DNA of 6,753 nt, taken from contig JAPOLF010000110.1 in assembly GCA_029977305.1 (NCBI GenBank), positions 1 through 6,753 on the forward strand. Direction: 5' to 3'. Made by a program: the position numbers and the translations under genes. Below are positions 1 through 6,136 of this stretch, one piece after another. This DNA comes from a bacterium. Its GTDB lineage: Bacteria > Chloroflexota > Chloroflexia > Thermomicrobiales > UBA6265. Position 1 is the stretch's first letter. Each line of letters begins with the position of its first letter. A model generated the notes under the pieces. The model worked only from the letters and a program-made list of their open reading frames with translations. It was not told the DNA's origin and did no database searches.

Positions 1-1
1 T

Positions 2-913
2 GGCTGCTTGACCGTCGTATTCGACATTGCTTCGCAGTCGTACGTCACGTCGCTGCTCGATCGTGGTGACCTTGTTGGTGGCAACAGCTTGTTTCACAGC
101 AGCTATGCCGTCGGTGAGATCATTGGGCCCGGACTTGCCGGGACGCTCGTCTCCGTCTTCAAGGCTCCGATGGCCGTCACCGTCGACGCCCTGTCCTTCT
201 TGGTTTCTGGGCTGCTGATCGGCGGCATCCGCCATCAGGAGGCCGCCGTGGAGGCGAAACCAACGGACGTCCAGGCGTTGCGCGGTGAACTGGTCGAAGG
301 ACTGCGGGCGGTCCGCGACACCCCGATCCTGCGGACCCTCGGACTCGCCACCGGCGTCTGGAACCTCTTTGAAGGGGCACGCGACGCGATGCTCATCCTG
401 TTCATCACCCAGACGTTGCAGGTGTCCGCGCAGGGTACCGGCATCATCTACTCGGTGGCTGCCGCAGGGTGGTTGGTCGGATCGATGCTGACCGGGATCG
501 CGGCGGCAAAACTCGGGTTGGGTCGCGCGATCTTGCTCGGGGCGCTCCTCGTCATCCCCTGCGAACTGCTGATCCCGCTGGCAGGAGGTCCGCCGATCAT
601 CGCCGGGGCAATGGTTGCCATCGGCTACTTCCTCTCCGGCGTCTTCGGCCCCATCTATGACGTCAACCAGTACAGCCTCCGCCAAGCGATCACCCCGGAT
701 CACCTGCAAGGGCGGGTCTCGTCGGTGTTGCGCGTGATCATCCGGGGAACGGAACCGCTCGGTGCGCTGCTGGGAGGCGTGATCGCTGTCTGGTTCGGGT
801 TGCGCGGGGCGATGTGGGCGGCGGTGGTGGGACCCCCGATCGCCATCGCACTGATCTGGTTCAGTCCGGTGAGGCATATGCGTGACATGCCATCATCCGA
901 CAGTGGCGCCTAG
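2..913 (+). CDS. MFS transporter (MFS_3 / enterobactin-exporter-like), C-terminal part, 5' end outside window
   Basis: This is a membrane secondary transporter of the major facilitator superfamily, probably an exporter of a small molecule. The frame is open from the window edge (Gly-Cys-Leu-Thr...), so the TTG at 8 is most likely internal and about 100-120 N-terminal residues are missing. The visible start (FDIASQSYVTSLLDRGDLVG, then GPGLAGTLVS and DALSFLVSG) matches the loop and helices 5-6 typical of the MFS_3 family. The cytoplasmic linker with LRGELVEGLRAVRDTPILR follows, then about six hydrophobic helices (TM7-12). The stretch NQYSLRQAITPDHLQGRVSS is also characteristic of this family between TM10 and TM11. 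The substrate cannot be read from sequence. The gene ends at a TAG that overlaps the stop of the convergent oxidoreductase gene. Family assignment is confident; substrate unknown. Confidence 0.88.
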   Translation, partial: GCLTVVFDIASQSYVTSLLDRGDLVGGNSLFHSSYAVGEIIGPGLAGTLVSVFKAPMAVTVDALSFLVSGLLIGGIRHQEAAVEAKPTDVQALRGELVEGLRAVRDTPILRTLGLATGVWNLFEGARDAMLILFITQTLQVSAQGTGIIYSVAAAGWLVGSMLTGIAAAKLGLGRAILLGALLVIPCELLIPLAGGPPIIAGAMVAIGYFLSGVFGPIYDVNQYSLRQAITPDHLQGRVSSVLRVIIRGTEPLGALLGGVIAVWFGLRGAMWAAVVGPPIAIALIWFSPVRHMRDMPSSDSGA

Positions 914-918
914 GCGCC
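905..918. repeat. 14-bp perfect palindrome holding both convergent stop codons
   Basis: GGCGCCTAGGCGCC is its own reverse complement. Its central CTAG (910-913) supplies the TAG stop of the MFS gene on the plus strand and the TAG stop of the oxidoreductase gene on the minus strand, so both proteins end in Gly-Ala. As RNA from either strand it can fold into a 5-bp all-GC stem with a CUAG loop. A second palindrome, CGCCTGCAGGCG, overlaps it at 915-926. No U-run follows on either strand, so it is not a canonical intrinsic terminator. A bidirectional transcription-end role is inference. Confidence 0.6.
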
Positions 919-2028
919 TGCAGGCGGCAATGGGTCAGGCCGAGTGATCGTGCTGGTGATCTCGATGTGACGTCCGTTGGTGGACGCGGCGCTGACCGCT
1001 TCCATCACCTCGAGCACGTGGAGGGCGAGTGCACCCGAGGCCCGGGGTGCTCTCCTGGTGCGAAGTGCATCCGCCATGTCGCTCAACCCGATCCCGCGAC
1101 CGTTCTCGGTGTTGGGGCGGGTGATGGCGACGTCCTCCCAATCGCCACCCATGGCTTTCCGGCGAATGGGCCCGCCGAACGTGTTCGGATCGGGCAGGTG
1201 CAGGGTGCCGCCGGAGCCGTACACCTCAAGTTCCGGGCAGGCACCCTCCGTCACATCGAAACTGGTCACCAACGTCGCGATCGGGCCGCTCGCGAAATCC
1301 AACACCGCCGCCTGATGCGTCGGAACCTCAACCGGGATCCGATCCCCCCTCCGGGGTTCGCTGGAAATCGTCCGCTCCGGATGACTCGCTCGCACAGAAC
1401 CGGTGACCCGCCGCACGGGACCGAGCATCGCGACCAGCGCCGAGAGGTAGTACGGCCCCATGTCGAGCATCGGGCCACCCCCTGCTTGGTAATAGAAATC
1501 CGGTTGCGGATGCCACCGCTCATGACCCGGGGTGAGCATGAAGCCTGTCGCACCGATGGGGGTGCCGATGGCACCTGAGTCGATCATGTTTCGACCGGTC
1601 TGCAGTCCACCTCCGAGAAAGGTGTCAGGGGCACATCCAACCAGCACCCCATGGCGGGCTGCTTCTTGCATCAATGCCACCCCATCCGCATGGGTGGTGG
1701 CAAGCGGCTTCTCGTTGTAAACGGACTTCCCAGCTCGAATCGCCGCCAATCCCACCTCCGCGTGGGCGTTTGGCACGGTCAGGTTGAGAATGATCTCCAC
1801 CTCAGGGTGCGCGAGGAGAGCGTCCACCTCCATGGGTTTGACCCCGAACTCGGCCGCGCGAGCGTCAGCCGCCGCGGGGACCGCGTCCGCGACTCCGATC
1901 ACCCGCACGTTTCCCCAGACCGGCATGTTGGCCAAGTAGATGCCGCTGATGTAGCCGCAGCCGATGATGCCGACGCCGACGGGTTCGCCAATCGGCCGGA
2001 ACACTGCCTGAAGGCTCGCCGAGGTCAT
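910..2028 (-). CDS. Gfo/Idh/MocA family NAD(P)-dependent oxidoreductase (ThuB-like)
   Basis: Predicted cytosolic NAD(P)-dependent dehydrogenase of 372 residues acting on a sugar or sugar derivative. The N-terminal Rossmann fold shows GIIGCGYIS (residues 20-28). The family Lys-Pro motif is EKP at 106-108, and the catalytic-domain motif is [12 protein letters not shown] at 183-194. The usual catalytic His, four residues after the Asp, is Tyr193 here (D189-x3-Y193), as in glucose-fructose oxidoreductase. The start is placed at the ATG at 2028, not at an in-frame start 36 nt upstream: GGGGGTGG (2040-2033) lies 4 nt before it, and the ATG overlaps the ThuA-like gene's stop as ATGA, which implies translational coupling. 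In rhizobia a ThuA-ThuB pair of the same two families oxidises trehalose and related sugars at C3. By analogy this may be a 3-keto sugar enzyme, but the substrate is not shown. No signal peptide is evident. Confidence 0.93.
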   Translation of the reverse strand: MTSASLQAVFRPIGEPVGVGIIGCGYISGIYLANMPVWGNVRVIGVADAVPAAADARAAEFGVKPMEVDALLAHPEVEIILNLTVPNAHAEVGLAAIRAGKSVYNEKPLATTHADGVALMQEAARHGVLVGCAPDTFLGGGLQTGRNMIDSGAIGTPIGATGFMLTPGHERWHPQPDFYYQAGGGPMLDMGPYYLSALVAMLGPVRRVTGSVRASHPERTISSEPRRGDRIPVEVPTHQAAVLDFASGPIATLVTSFDVTEGACPELEVYGSGGTLHLPDPNTFGGPIRRKAMGGDWEDVAITRPNTENGRGIGLSDMADALRTRRAPRASGALALHVLEVMEAVSAASTNGRHIEITSTITRPDPLPPAGA

Positions 2029-2693
2029 GCATCCACCCCCGAACCAAGCAGTGACGCGGCCCACAACAAGCCGCGACGTTGCAGCTCCCTCGCCTCAGGG
2101 ACATCGAAATCCCCGAGGGAATGTCCGAGGGAGCTGTAGAACACGCGGCCAGCCCCGTAGCGCCGCTTCCATGCCACCGGCATGGTCGTTCCGGCAATCC
2201 AGTCGCAATGCTCGCCAGTGAAGGTGGTGGTGGCCAGCACGTCATTGGATGGATCCACGTGCATGAAATATTGCTCCGACCTCATGTGGAAGGAGGGAAT
2301 CCCTGCGACGATCGGGTCCTGTGGCGACGTGATCTCGACGCGGTAGTCGATGATGTCACCGGGGTGGGCCACCCATTGACCACCGACCATGAACTGGTAC
2401 TCCGGGTTGTTGCGGAACGCGTCGCCCATGCCGCCATGCCAACCACCGATGCCGATTCCGGATCGGACCATGCTCAGCAGTGCCGCCTCTTGCTCGTCGC
2501 TGATCGTGCTCATCGTGAACACCGGCACGACCAGGCTGAGTCCACGAACCACGGAGTCGTCAAGCAGGCAATCCAGCGTGTCGCGAATGTCGACGCTCAT
2601 GCCGGCATCGCGGAGCAGATCGGCAAACAGCCGAGCGGTCTCGTGAGGTTGATGACCTTCCCAACCGCCGGCGAGGACAAGGGCACGGACCAC
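2025..2693 (-). CDS. ThuA-like domain protein (trehalose-utilisation family)
   Basis: A ThuA-like protein of about 222 residues with a class I glutamine-amidotransferase-like fold, predicted cytosolic. Family landmarks, numbered from the longer 224-residue form, are [10 protein letters not shown] at 11-20, [13 protein letters not shown] at 83-95, EQYFMHVDP at 142-150 and [20 protein letters not shown] at 174-193. The likely start is the GTG at 2693: AAAGG (2706-2702) is 8 nt upstream of it but only 2 nt upstream of the in-frame GTG at 2699. The shorter form also begins [14 protein letters not shown], like its relatives. The gene overlaps the downstream oxidoreductase by 4 nt (ATGA), and the peroxiredoxin stop lies about 59 nt upstream. 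ThuA is needed for trehalose/maltitol catabolism in rhizobia, but its chemistry is poorly settled. Family assignment is strong; role in this organism is inference. Confidence 0.9.
   Translation of the reverse strand: MVRALVLAGGWEGHQPHETARLFADLLRDAGMSVDIRDTLDCLLDDSVVRGLSLVVPVFTMSTISDEQEAALLSMVRSGIGIGGWHGGMGDAFRNNPEYQFMVGGQWVAHPGDIIDYRVEITSPQDPIVAGIPSFHMRSEQYFMHVDPSNDVLATTTFTGEHCDWIAGTTMPVAWKRRYGAGRVFYSSLGHSLGDFDVPEARELQRRGLLWAASLLGSGVDA
2033..2040 (-). promoter_or_regulatory. Shine-Dalgarno that fixes the oxidoreductase start
   Basis: Read on the minus strand this is GGGGGTGG, 4 nt before the ATG at 2028 and lying inside the last codons of the ThuA-like gene. Together with the ATGA stop/start overlap it supports re-initiation at 2028 rather than the longer in-frame start at 2064. 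Confidence 0.6.
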
Positions 2694-2699
2694 AGGCAC

Positions 2700-2752
2700 G
2701 ACCTTTCAGCGCAACCCTGCTGCGAGATCCGGATTATCCCTGTGCGGCGCTG
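2700..2752 (-). other. Intergenic spacer between peroxiredoxin and thuA-like genes
   Basis: About 50 nt separate the peroxiredoxin stop from the ThuA-like start on the same strand. The ends carry an inverted repeat, CAGCGC at 2707-2712 and GCGCTG at 2747-2752, with a long loop. No U-run and no convincing promoter hexamers are present, so read-through from the peroxiredoxin into the ThuA/oxidoreductase pair is plausible but unproven. Confidence 0.4.
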
Positions 2753-3223
2753 TCACCGCTCGGCCAGCAACCGCGCTTGCTCCAGTGCCTCGTCGACGCC
2801 CGGGTTCTCCCACGGGCGCACCACGGTGGACCAGCGCAGGACCCCGGTGTCATCGATCAGGAAGAGCGCACGCTCGGTGTGCCCGAACTCCGGGTTGTAG
2901 ACGCCATAGGCCTCGCTCACCGCCCCTTTCGGATGGAAGTCGGCGAGGAGCGGGAAGGGCAGGGCCTTTGCCTCGGCATAGGCGGCGTGGGAGTAGGTGC
3001 TGTCCACGGAGATGCCGACCACCTGCACCCAGTGCTCGGTGAGTTCGCCATGGCGAGCGGCGAGTTCGGCGAGTTGATCGCCACAGACCGGACTCCAATC
3101 CAGCGGGTAGAAGACGAGCAGCACCGGAGCCCCGCGGAGGTCGGTGAGGCTGACATCCTCCTCGGCGGCGTTCTGGAGGGTGAATTCCGGGGCGGGCGCG
3201 TCGGTGGCAGGGATCGTGCTCAT
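2753..3223 (-). CDS. 1-Cys peroxiredoxin, AhpE/AhpC-TSA family
   Basis: A thiol peroxidase of 156 residues, predicted cytosolic, reducing hydrogen peroxide, organic hydroperoxides or peroxynitrite. The thioredoxin-like fold begins with the PAPEFTLQN strand (10-18) and [10 protein letters not shown] (31-40). The peroxidatic motif is PLDWSPVC (40-47): P40, S44 and C47, with Ser in place of the commoner Thr. The conserved active-site Arg is R118 in [11 protein letters not shown]47 is the only cysteine, so resolution must come from another thiol (1-Cys type, as in mycobacterial AhpE). The start is set at the ATG at 3223 because GGAAAGG (3236-3230) sits 6 nt upstream; the in-frame ATG at 3238 has no such site. 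It leads the leftward unit and is divergent from the Nramp gene. Family is sure; AhpE subgroup is likely. Confidence 0.93.
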   Translation of the reverse strand: MSTIPATDAPAPEFTLQNAAEEDVSLTDLRGAPVLLVFYPLDWSPVCGDQLAELAARHGELTEHWVQVVGISVDSTYSHAAYAEAKALPFPLLADFHPKGAVSEAYGVYNPEFGHTERALFLIDDTGVLRWSTVVRPWENPGVDEALEQARLLAER

Positions 3224-3229
3224 CAAAGA

Positions 3230-3236
3230 CCTTTCC
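3230..3236 (-). promoter_or_regulatory. Shine-Dalgarno of the peroxiredoxin gene
   Basis: GGAAAGG on the minus strand, 6 nt before the ATG at 3223. It decides between two in-frame ATG codons (3223 and 3238) in favour of the shorter protein. Confidence 0.7.
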
Positions 3237-3325
3237 ATCGTGCGTGACTATCAAGTTGTCGCCGTCAGGCCTGTGCCGATCGGGCGTGCCTCGGTATCAT
3301 TCCCGAGAAGGGGCCAAGCGCAACC

Positions 3326-3331
3326 AGAGGG
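3326..3331 (+). promoter_or_regulatory. Shine-Dalgarno of the Nramp gene
   Basis: AGAGGG lies 8 nt before the GTG at 3340. It supports starting the Nramp protein there rather than at the in-frame GTG at 3244, which has no such site and would add 32 residues unlike any Nramp N-terminus. Confidence 0.6.
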
Positions 3332-3339
3332 CTGTATCC

Positions 3340-4663
3340 GTGGCCACGCCGAACCAGCCCAATTCATCGGGGTCGATCGAGCAGGACCCGTTGCCGGGAC
3401 TCGATCTCTCCGGCGTGCCTGATGTGACCTCGGTCGCTGCCGGGAAGTCGGGCCTCGGGCGGATTCTGCCCTTCCTCGGCCCGGCCTTCATCGCTTCGAT
3501 TGCCTACATGGACCCCGGCAACTTCGCCACGAACCTGCAGGGCGGCGCGCAGTTCGGCTACCTGCTGGTGTGGGTGATCGTCACTTCCAACCTGATGGCG
3601 ATGCTGATCCAGACGCTCTCGGCGAAGTTAGGGGATCGCCACCGGCAAGAGCCTGCCGGAGATGATCCGCGACCGATTCCCGAGGCGGGTCTCCGTGACC
3701 TTGTGGATCCTCGCCGAGGTGGTGGCGATGGCCACCGATCTGGCGGAGTTCCTCGGGGCGGCGGTGGCCCTCAACCTCCTCTTCGGGATGCCGCTCCTCG
3801 CCGCGGGCATTGTCACCGGCATCGCCACCTTCGCGATCCTCGCCTTGCAACGCTTCGGGTTCCGCCCGCTCGAGGCGGTGATCGGCATCTTCGTCGGCGT
3901 CATCGCGGTCTGCTATCTGGTGGAGACGGTGCTCGGGCGACCGGATTTCGGAGCTGCCGCCGCATCGTTTCTGCCGCCGCGCTTCGCCGGGCCGGAGAGC
4001 GTGATGCTCGCCGCGGGCATTCTCGGCGCCACGGTGATGCCCCACGCCATCTACCTCCATTCCGCGCTCACCCAGAATCGGATCGCGGCGTGGACCCCGG
4101 AGGAACGCAAGCGACTCTTCCGCTTCGAGCAGATCGACATCTTCATCGCGATGGGCATCGCCGGGCTGATCAATCTCGCGATGCTGATGATGGCCGCCGC
4201 CACCTTCTGGGCGGGCGGGGTGCCCTACGGGGATGACTTGATCACCGAAGCCTACAAGACGCTGACCCCGATCCTCGGTGGCGCAGCAAGCACGGTCTTC
4301 GCGCTCTCCCTGTTGGCATCGGGGTTGTCCTCATCGGCGGTGGGGACGATGGCCGGGCAGGTCATCATGGAGGGATTCCTCAACTGGCACATGCCGGTCT
4401 GGTTGCGACGCCTGATCACGATGCTGCCCGCGCTGATCGTGATCGCCCTCGGCATCAATCCGACCACCGCGCTCGTGGTGAGTCAGGTCGTCCTCTCGTT
4501 CGGCATCCCGTTCGCGCTGATCCCCTTGGTGATGTTCACCCGCCGCGCTGACATCATGGGTGGACTGGTGAACCATCGCGTGACCTCCGTTGCGGCGATC
4601 GGCTGTGCTGCGGTGATCGTCTCGCTCAACCTGTTCCTGATCTATCAGACCCTGTTCGGCTGA
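3340..4663 (+). pseudogene. Nramp-family Mn2+/Fe2+ transporter (MntH type), interrupted by a +1 frameshift
   Basis: A proton-coupled divalent metal importer of the inner membrane. Removing one base at 3630-3634 yields a full-length 440-residue protein, normal for the family. Codons 1-98 are in one frame and end TLSAKLG; residues 99-440 continue as [15 protein letters not shown] in the next frame. The metal-binding TM1 motif DPGN is at 58-61 ([11 protein letters not shown]). TM3 carries [15 protein letters not shown], and TM6 carries the MPH motif at 233-235 ([14 protein letters not shown]), whose Met favours soft metals such as Mn2+ and Fe2+. The GTG start at 3340 has AGAGGG 8 nt upstream. 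As written, translation from the start leaves the Nramp frame after residue 98 and ends at 4236 as a chimera. All downstream motifs are intact, which suggests a sequencing error or a very recent mutation. It is followed 23 nt later by a tandem Usp gene, probably co-transcribed. Confidence 0.9.
3628..3634 (+). other. Frameshift site in the Nramp gene
   Basis: The run TTAGGGG carries one base too many. Deleting A3630 gives TTG-GGG, and deleting one G gives TTA-GGG; both restore the expected Lys-Leu-Gly-Ile. A TAG at 3629-3631 in the downstream frame prevents that frame extending leftwards, so the shift must lie at or just after this run. Homopolymer error, true mutation and ribosomal slippage are all possible, in that order of likelihood. 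Confidence 0.85.
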
Positions 4664-4686
4664 TCCGGGCACGACTGGAGTTCGGC

Positions 4687-5616
4687 ATGACCCCGACCGC
4701 AACCCCCGCAACCCAACCATTTGTGCCGACCTGCGACATCCGACGGGTGTTGGTGCCACTGGATGGATCGTCGTTGGCGGAGGCGGCACTGCCTGCCGCG
4801 CGTGCGCTCGCGGAGTCGTGCGGCGCGACGGTGACGCTGCTCCACGTGATCGAGCGCGAGGCGCCGTCCACCATCCATGGTGATCGGCATCTGGACGACG
4901 AGCGATCGGCGGAGGTGTATCTGGCTGGGGTGGCGGCGACGTTCCCGGGCGCGACGGCCCATGTCCACCCCAACCCGGAGGGGGATGTTGCGAAGAGCAT
5001 CGCCGACCATGCCGCGGAGTTTGGGAGCGATTTGATCGTGCTCTGCGCCCATGGGGAAGGTGGAGCAGGCGCGTGGCTGACAGGAACCAAGGCACAGCAG
5101 ATCATCCGACGCGCCGCGCCCCCGGTGCTCCTGCTCCGCGAAACCGAGGACGGCGTGTTCCTGCCGTCGGGGGTCATCATCGCGCTCGACCTCGCGGCGC
5201 ATGGGGATGCCGCGTTGGGGTGCTCGGCGACGCTCGCTGCCGCGCTCTCACTGCCGGTCACGTTGCTTGCGGTGGTGCCCACCAAGGCGACGCTCGGGAG
5301 CGCGCAGGCGACCACTGCCCTCTTCTCACCCAGCGCCTCGGCGGCCGCACTCGAACTCGAACATCAGGCGGTGGTGGCGCGGCTGCGCGAGATCGCGACC
5401 GCACTGCGGCATCAGGGGCTCATCGTGCGGGCCGAGGTGTTGCGCGGCGAGGCCTTGAAGCAGGTCGCGGACTATGCGGCGCGACACCCCGGACAGGTGC
5501 TCTCCGTGGCGACGCACGGCAAGACCGGAATGGATGCGTTCTGGAGCGAGAGCATCGGATCGCGCGTCGTCGGCCGGGTCACCAATCCGCTGCTGCTGGT
5601 GCACCCGACGATGTAG
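4687..5616 (+). CDS. Tandem two-domain universal stress protein (UspA family)
   Basis: A 309-residue cytosolic protein with two UspA domains (about 18-151 and 162-308), probably nucleotide-binding and involved in stress survival. In domain 1, VLVPLDGS (21-28) carries the adenine-contacting Asp26. The phosphate loop is CAHG (120-123), nine residues, then GT (133-134), with Cys where the first motif Gly is usual. In domain 2, Asp168 lies in VIIALDLA. Its loop is ATHG (275-278), twelve residues, then GS (291-292), three residues longer than the usual G-x9-G(S/T). ATP binding is therefore plausible in both domains but not certain. The ATG at 4687 has GGAG 6 nt upstream. The 23-nt gap from the Nramp stop suggests an operon with metal uptake. 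The exact role of such tandem Usps is unknown. Confidence 0.92.
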   Translation: MTPTATPATQPFVPTCDIRRVLVPLDGSSLAEAALPAARALAESCGATVTLLHVIEREAPSTIHGDRHLDDERSAEVYLAGVAATFPGATAHVHPNPEGDVAKSIADHAAEFGSDLIVLCAHGEGGAGAWLTGTKAQQIIRRAAPPVLLLRETEDGVFLPSGVIIALDLAAHGDAALGCSATLAAALSLPVTLLAVVPTKATLGSAQATTALFSPSASAAALELEHQAVVARLREIATALRHQGLIVRAEVLRGEALKQVADYAARHPGQVLSVATHGKTGMDAFWSESIGSRVVGRVTNPLLLVHPTM

Positions 5617-5629
5617 CGCGGATCGCTAC
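5613..5629. repeat. Inverted repeat joining the stops of two convergent usp genes
   Basis: GTAGCG (5613-5618) and CGCTAC (5624-5629) pair perfectly around a 5-nt loop. Each arm contains a stop codon: TAG at 5614-5616 for the tandem Usp and, on the other strand, TAG at 5628-5626 for the single-domain Usp. The 9-nt gap between the genes is almost entirely this hairpin. No U-run follows on either strand, so termination is only a suggestion. Confidence 0.5.
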
Positions 5630-6072
5630 CCCTCGGTGGCCCGGACGAGCAGCACCGGTACCTCGGCGTGGCGGGGCACCTCTTCGGCGACACTCCCCAG
5701 CAACCACCGCACCGGCCCGGATCGTCCGTGCGACGCCATGACGAGGAGATCCCCGGGGCGGGTCGCGCTGAGGATGCCATGGGCGGCGAACCCACTCCGC
5801 ACTTCGGCGGTGACGGTGAGGCCCTGCGCCCGCAGATCGGCGGCGATCTTGTGGAGATAGGTCGAGGCCTCGTCTTGTTCCTGTTGCATCTCATCGCTGA
5901 GTTGGGCGTAGTCCATCGCCGCCTCTGGAGCACCAAAGCGGACCAAGGTGACGTCCGCCACCTCGACCAGATGCACCGGGATGTTGAGCGCCGCCGCGAG
6001 CGCGGCCCCCTCCTTGAGCGCGGCCTCTCCGCGTTGGGATCCGTCGAGCGCGATGACGATGCGGGTGTACAT
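5626..6072 (-). CDS. Single-domain universal stress protein (UspA family)
   Basis: A 148-residue cytosolic protein covering one complete UspA domain, the usual family length. The N-terminal strand RIVIALDGS (4-12) has the nucleotide-contacting Asp10. The C-terminal phosphate-binding loop ASHG (113-116), nine residues, GS (126-127) fits the ATP-binding pattern except for Ala in place of the first Gly, and the domain closes with VPVLLVR (138-144). A charged stretch at 60-70 (DEMQQEQDEAS) precedes the helix that leads into strand 4. Translation should be strong: AGAGGAGG (6084-6077) lies 4 nt before the ATG. It sits 64 nt downstream of the sulfotransferase gene on the same strand and tail to tail with the tandem Usp. 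ATP binding and a dimeric state are expected from the family, not shown here. Confidence 0.94.
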   Translation of the reverse strand: MYTRIVIALDGSQRGEAALKEGAALAAALNIPVHLVEVADVTLVRFGAPEAAMDYAQLSDEMQQEQDEASTYLHKIAADLRAQGLTVTAEVRSGFAAHGILSATRPGDLLVMASHGRSGPVRWLLGSVAEEVPRHAEVPVLLVRATEG

Positions 6073-6076
6073 GGAG

Positions 6077-6084
6077 CCTCCTCT
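6077..6084 (-). promoter_or_regulatory. Strong Shine-Dalgarno of the single-domain usp gene
   Basis: AGAGGAGG on the minus strand contains the full AGGAGG core and is 4 nt before the ATG at 6072. It is the strongest ribosome-binding site in the window. The rest of the 6073-6136 spacer shows no clear promoter hexamers, so co-transcription with the sulfotransferase gene is possible. Confidence 0.65.
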
Positions 6085-6136
6085 GGGTCTCTCAACGTGG
6101 GCGTGCGCTCGGCGGGAGTGAACGCGGCGTCAGCGG

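Larger units (their letters stand above)
3224..3339. promoter_or_regulatory. Divergent control region between peroxiredoxin and Nramp genes
   Basis: This 116-nt spacer must hold the start signals for both divergent genes. A possible plus-strand -10 element is TATCAT at 3295-3300, with no good -35 at the right distance. It is framed by a short inverted repeat, CTCGG at 3290-3294 and CCGAG at 3303-3307, and CCGATCGG (3276-3283) is an 8-bp palindrome. No clear MntR, Fur/PerR or OxyR consensus is recognisable. The promoter assignment rests mainly on gene arrangement. Confidence 0.35.

Noticed and set aside
2026..2064. 12-residue N-terminal extension of the oxidoreductase (start at 2064)
   Set aside because: The ATG at 2028 has the better Shine-Dalgarno site and forms the ATGA overlap. 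The extension only reads the end of the ThuA-like gene in another frame.
2700..2752. Intrinsic terminator between the peroxiredoxin and ThuA-like genes
   Set aside because: The CAGCGC/GCGCTG arms are far apart and no U-run follows.
2079..2900. Long plus-strand open frame (273 codons) opposite the ThuA-like and peroxiredoxin genes
   Set aside because: It is rich in His/Arg/Asp, resembles no family, spans two clear genes and their spacer on the other strand, and is typical of antisense shadows in GC-rich DNA.
3244..3339. N-terminal extension of the Nramp protein from the GTG at 3244
   Set aside because: There is no Shine-Dalgarno site, the 32 residues do not look like Nramp sequence, and a good site precedes the GTG at 3340.
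4331..5315. Overlapping minus-strand open frames of 254 and 229 codons opposite the Nramp end and tandem Usp
   Set aside because: They show low-complexity Arg/Ser/Ala/Pro composition with no recognisable domain and run opposite well-supported genes.
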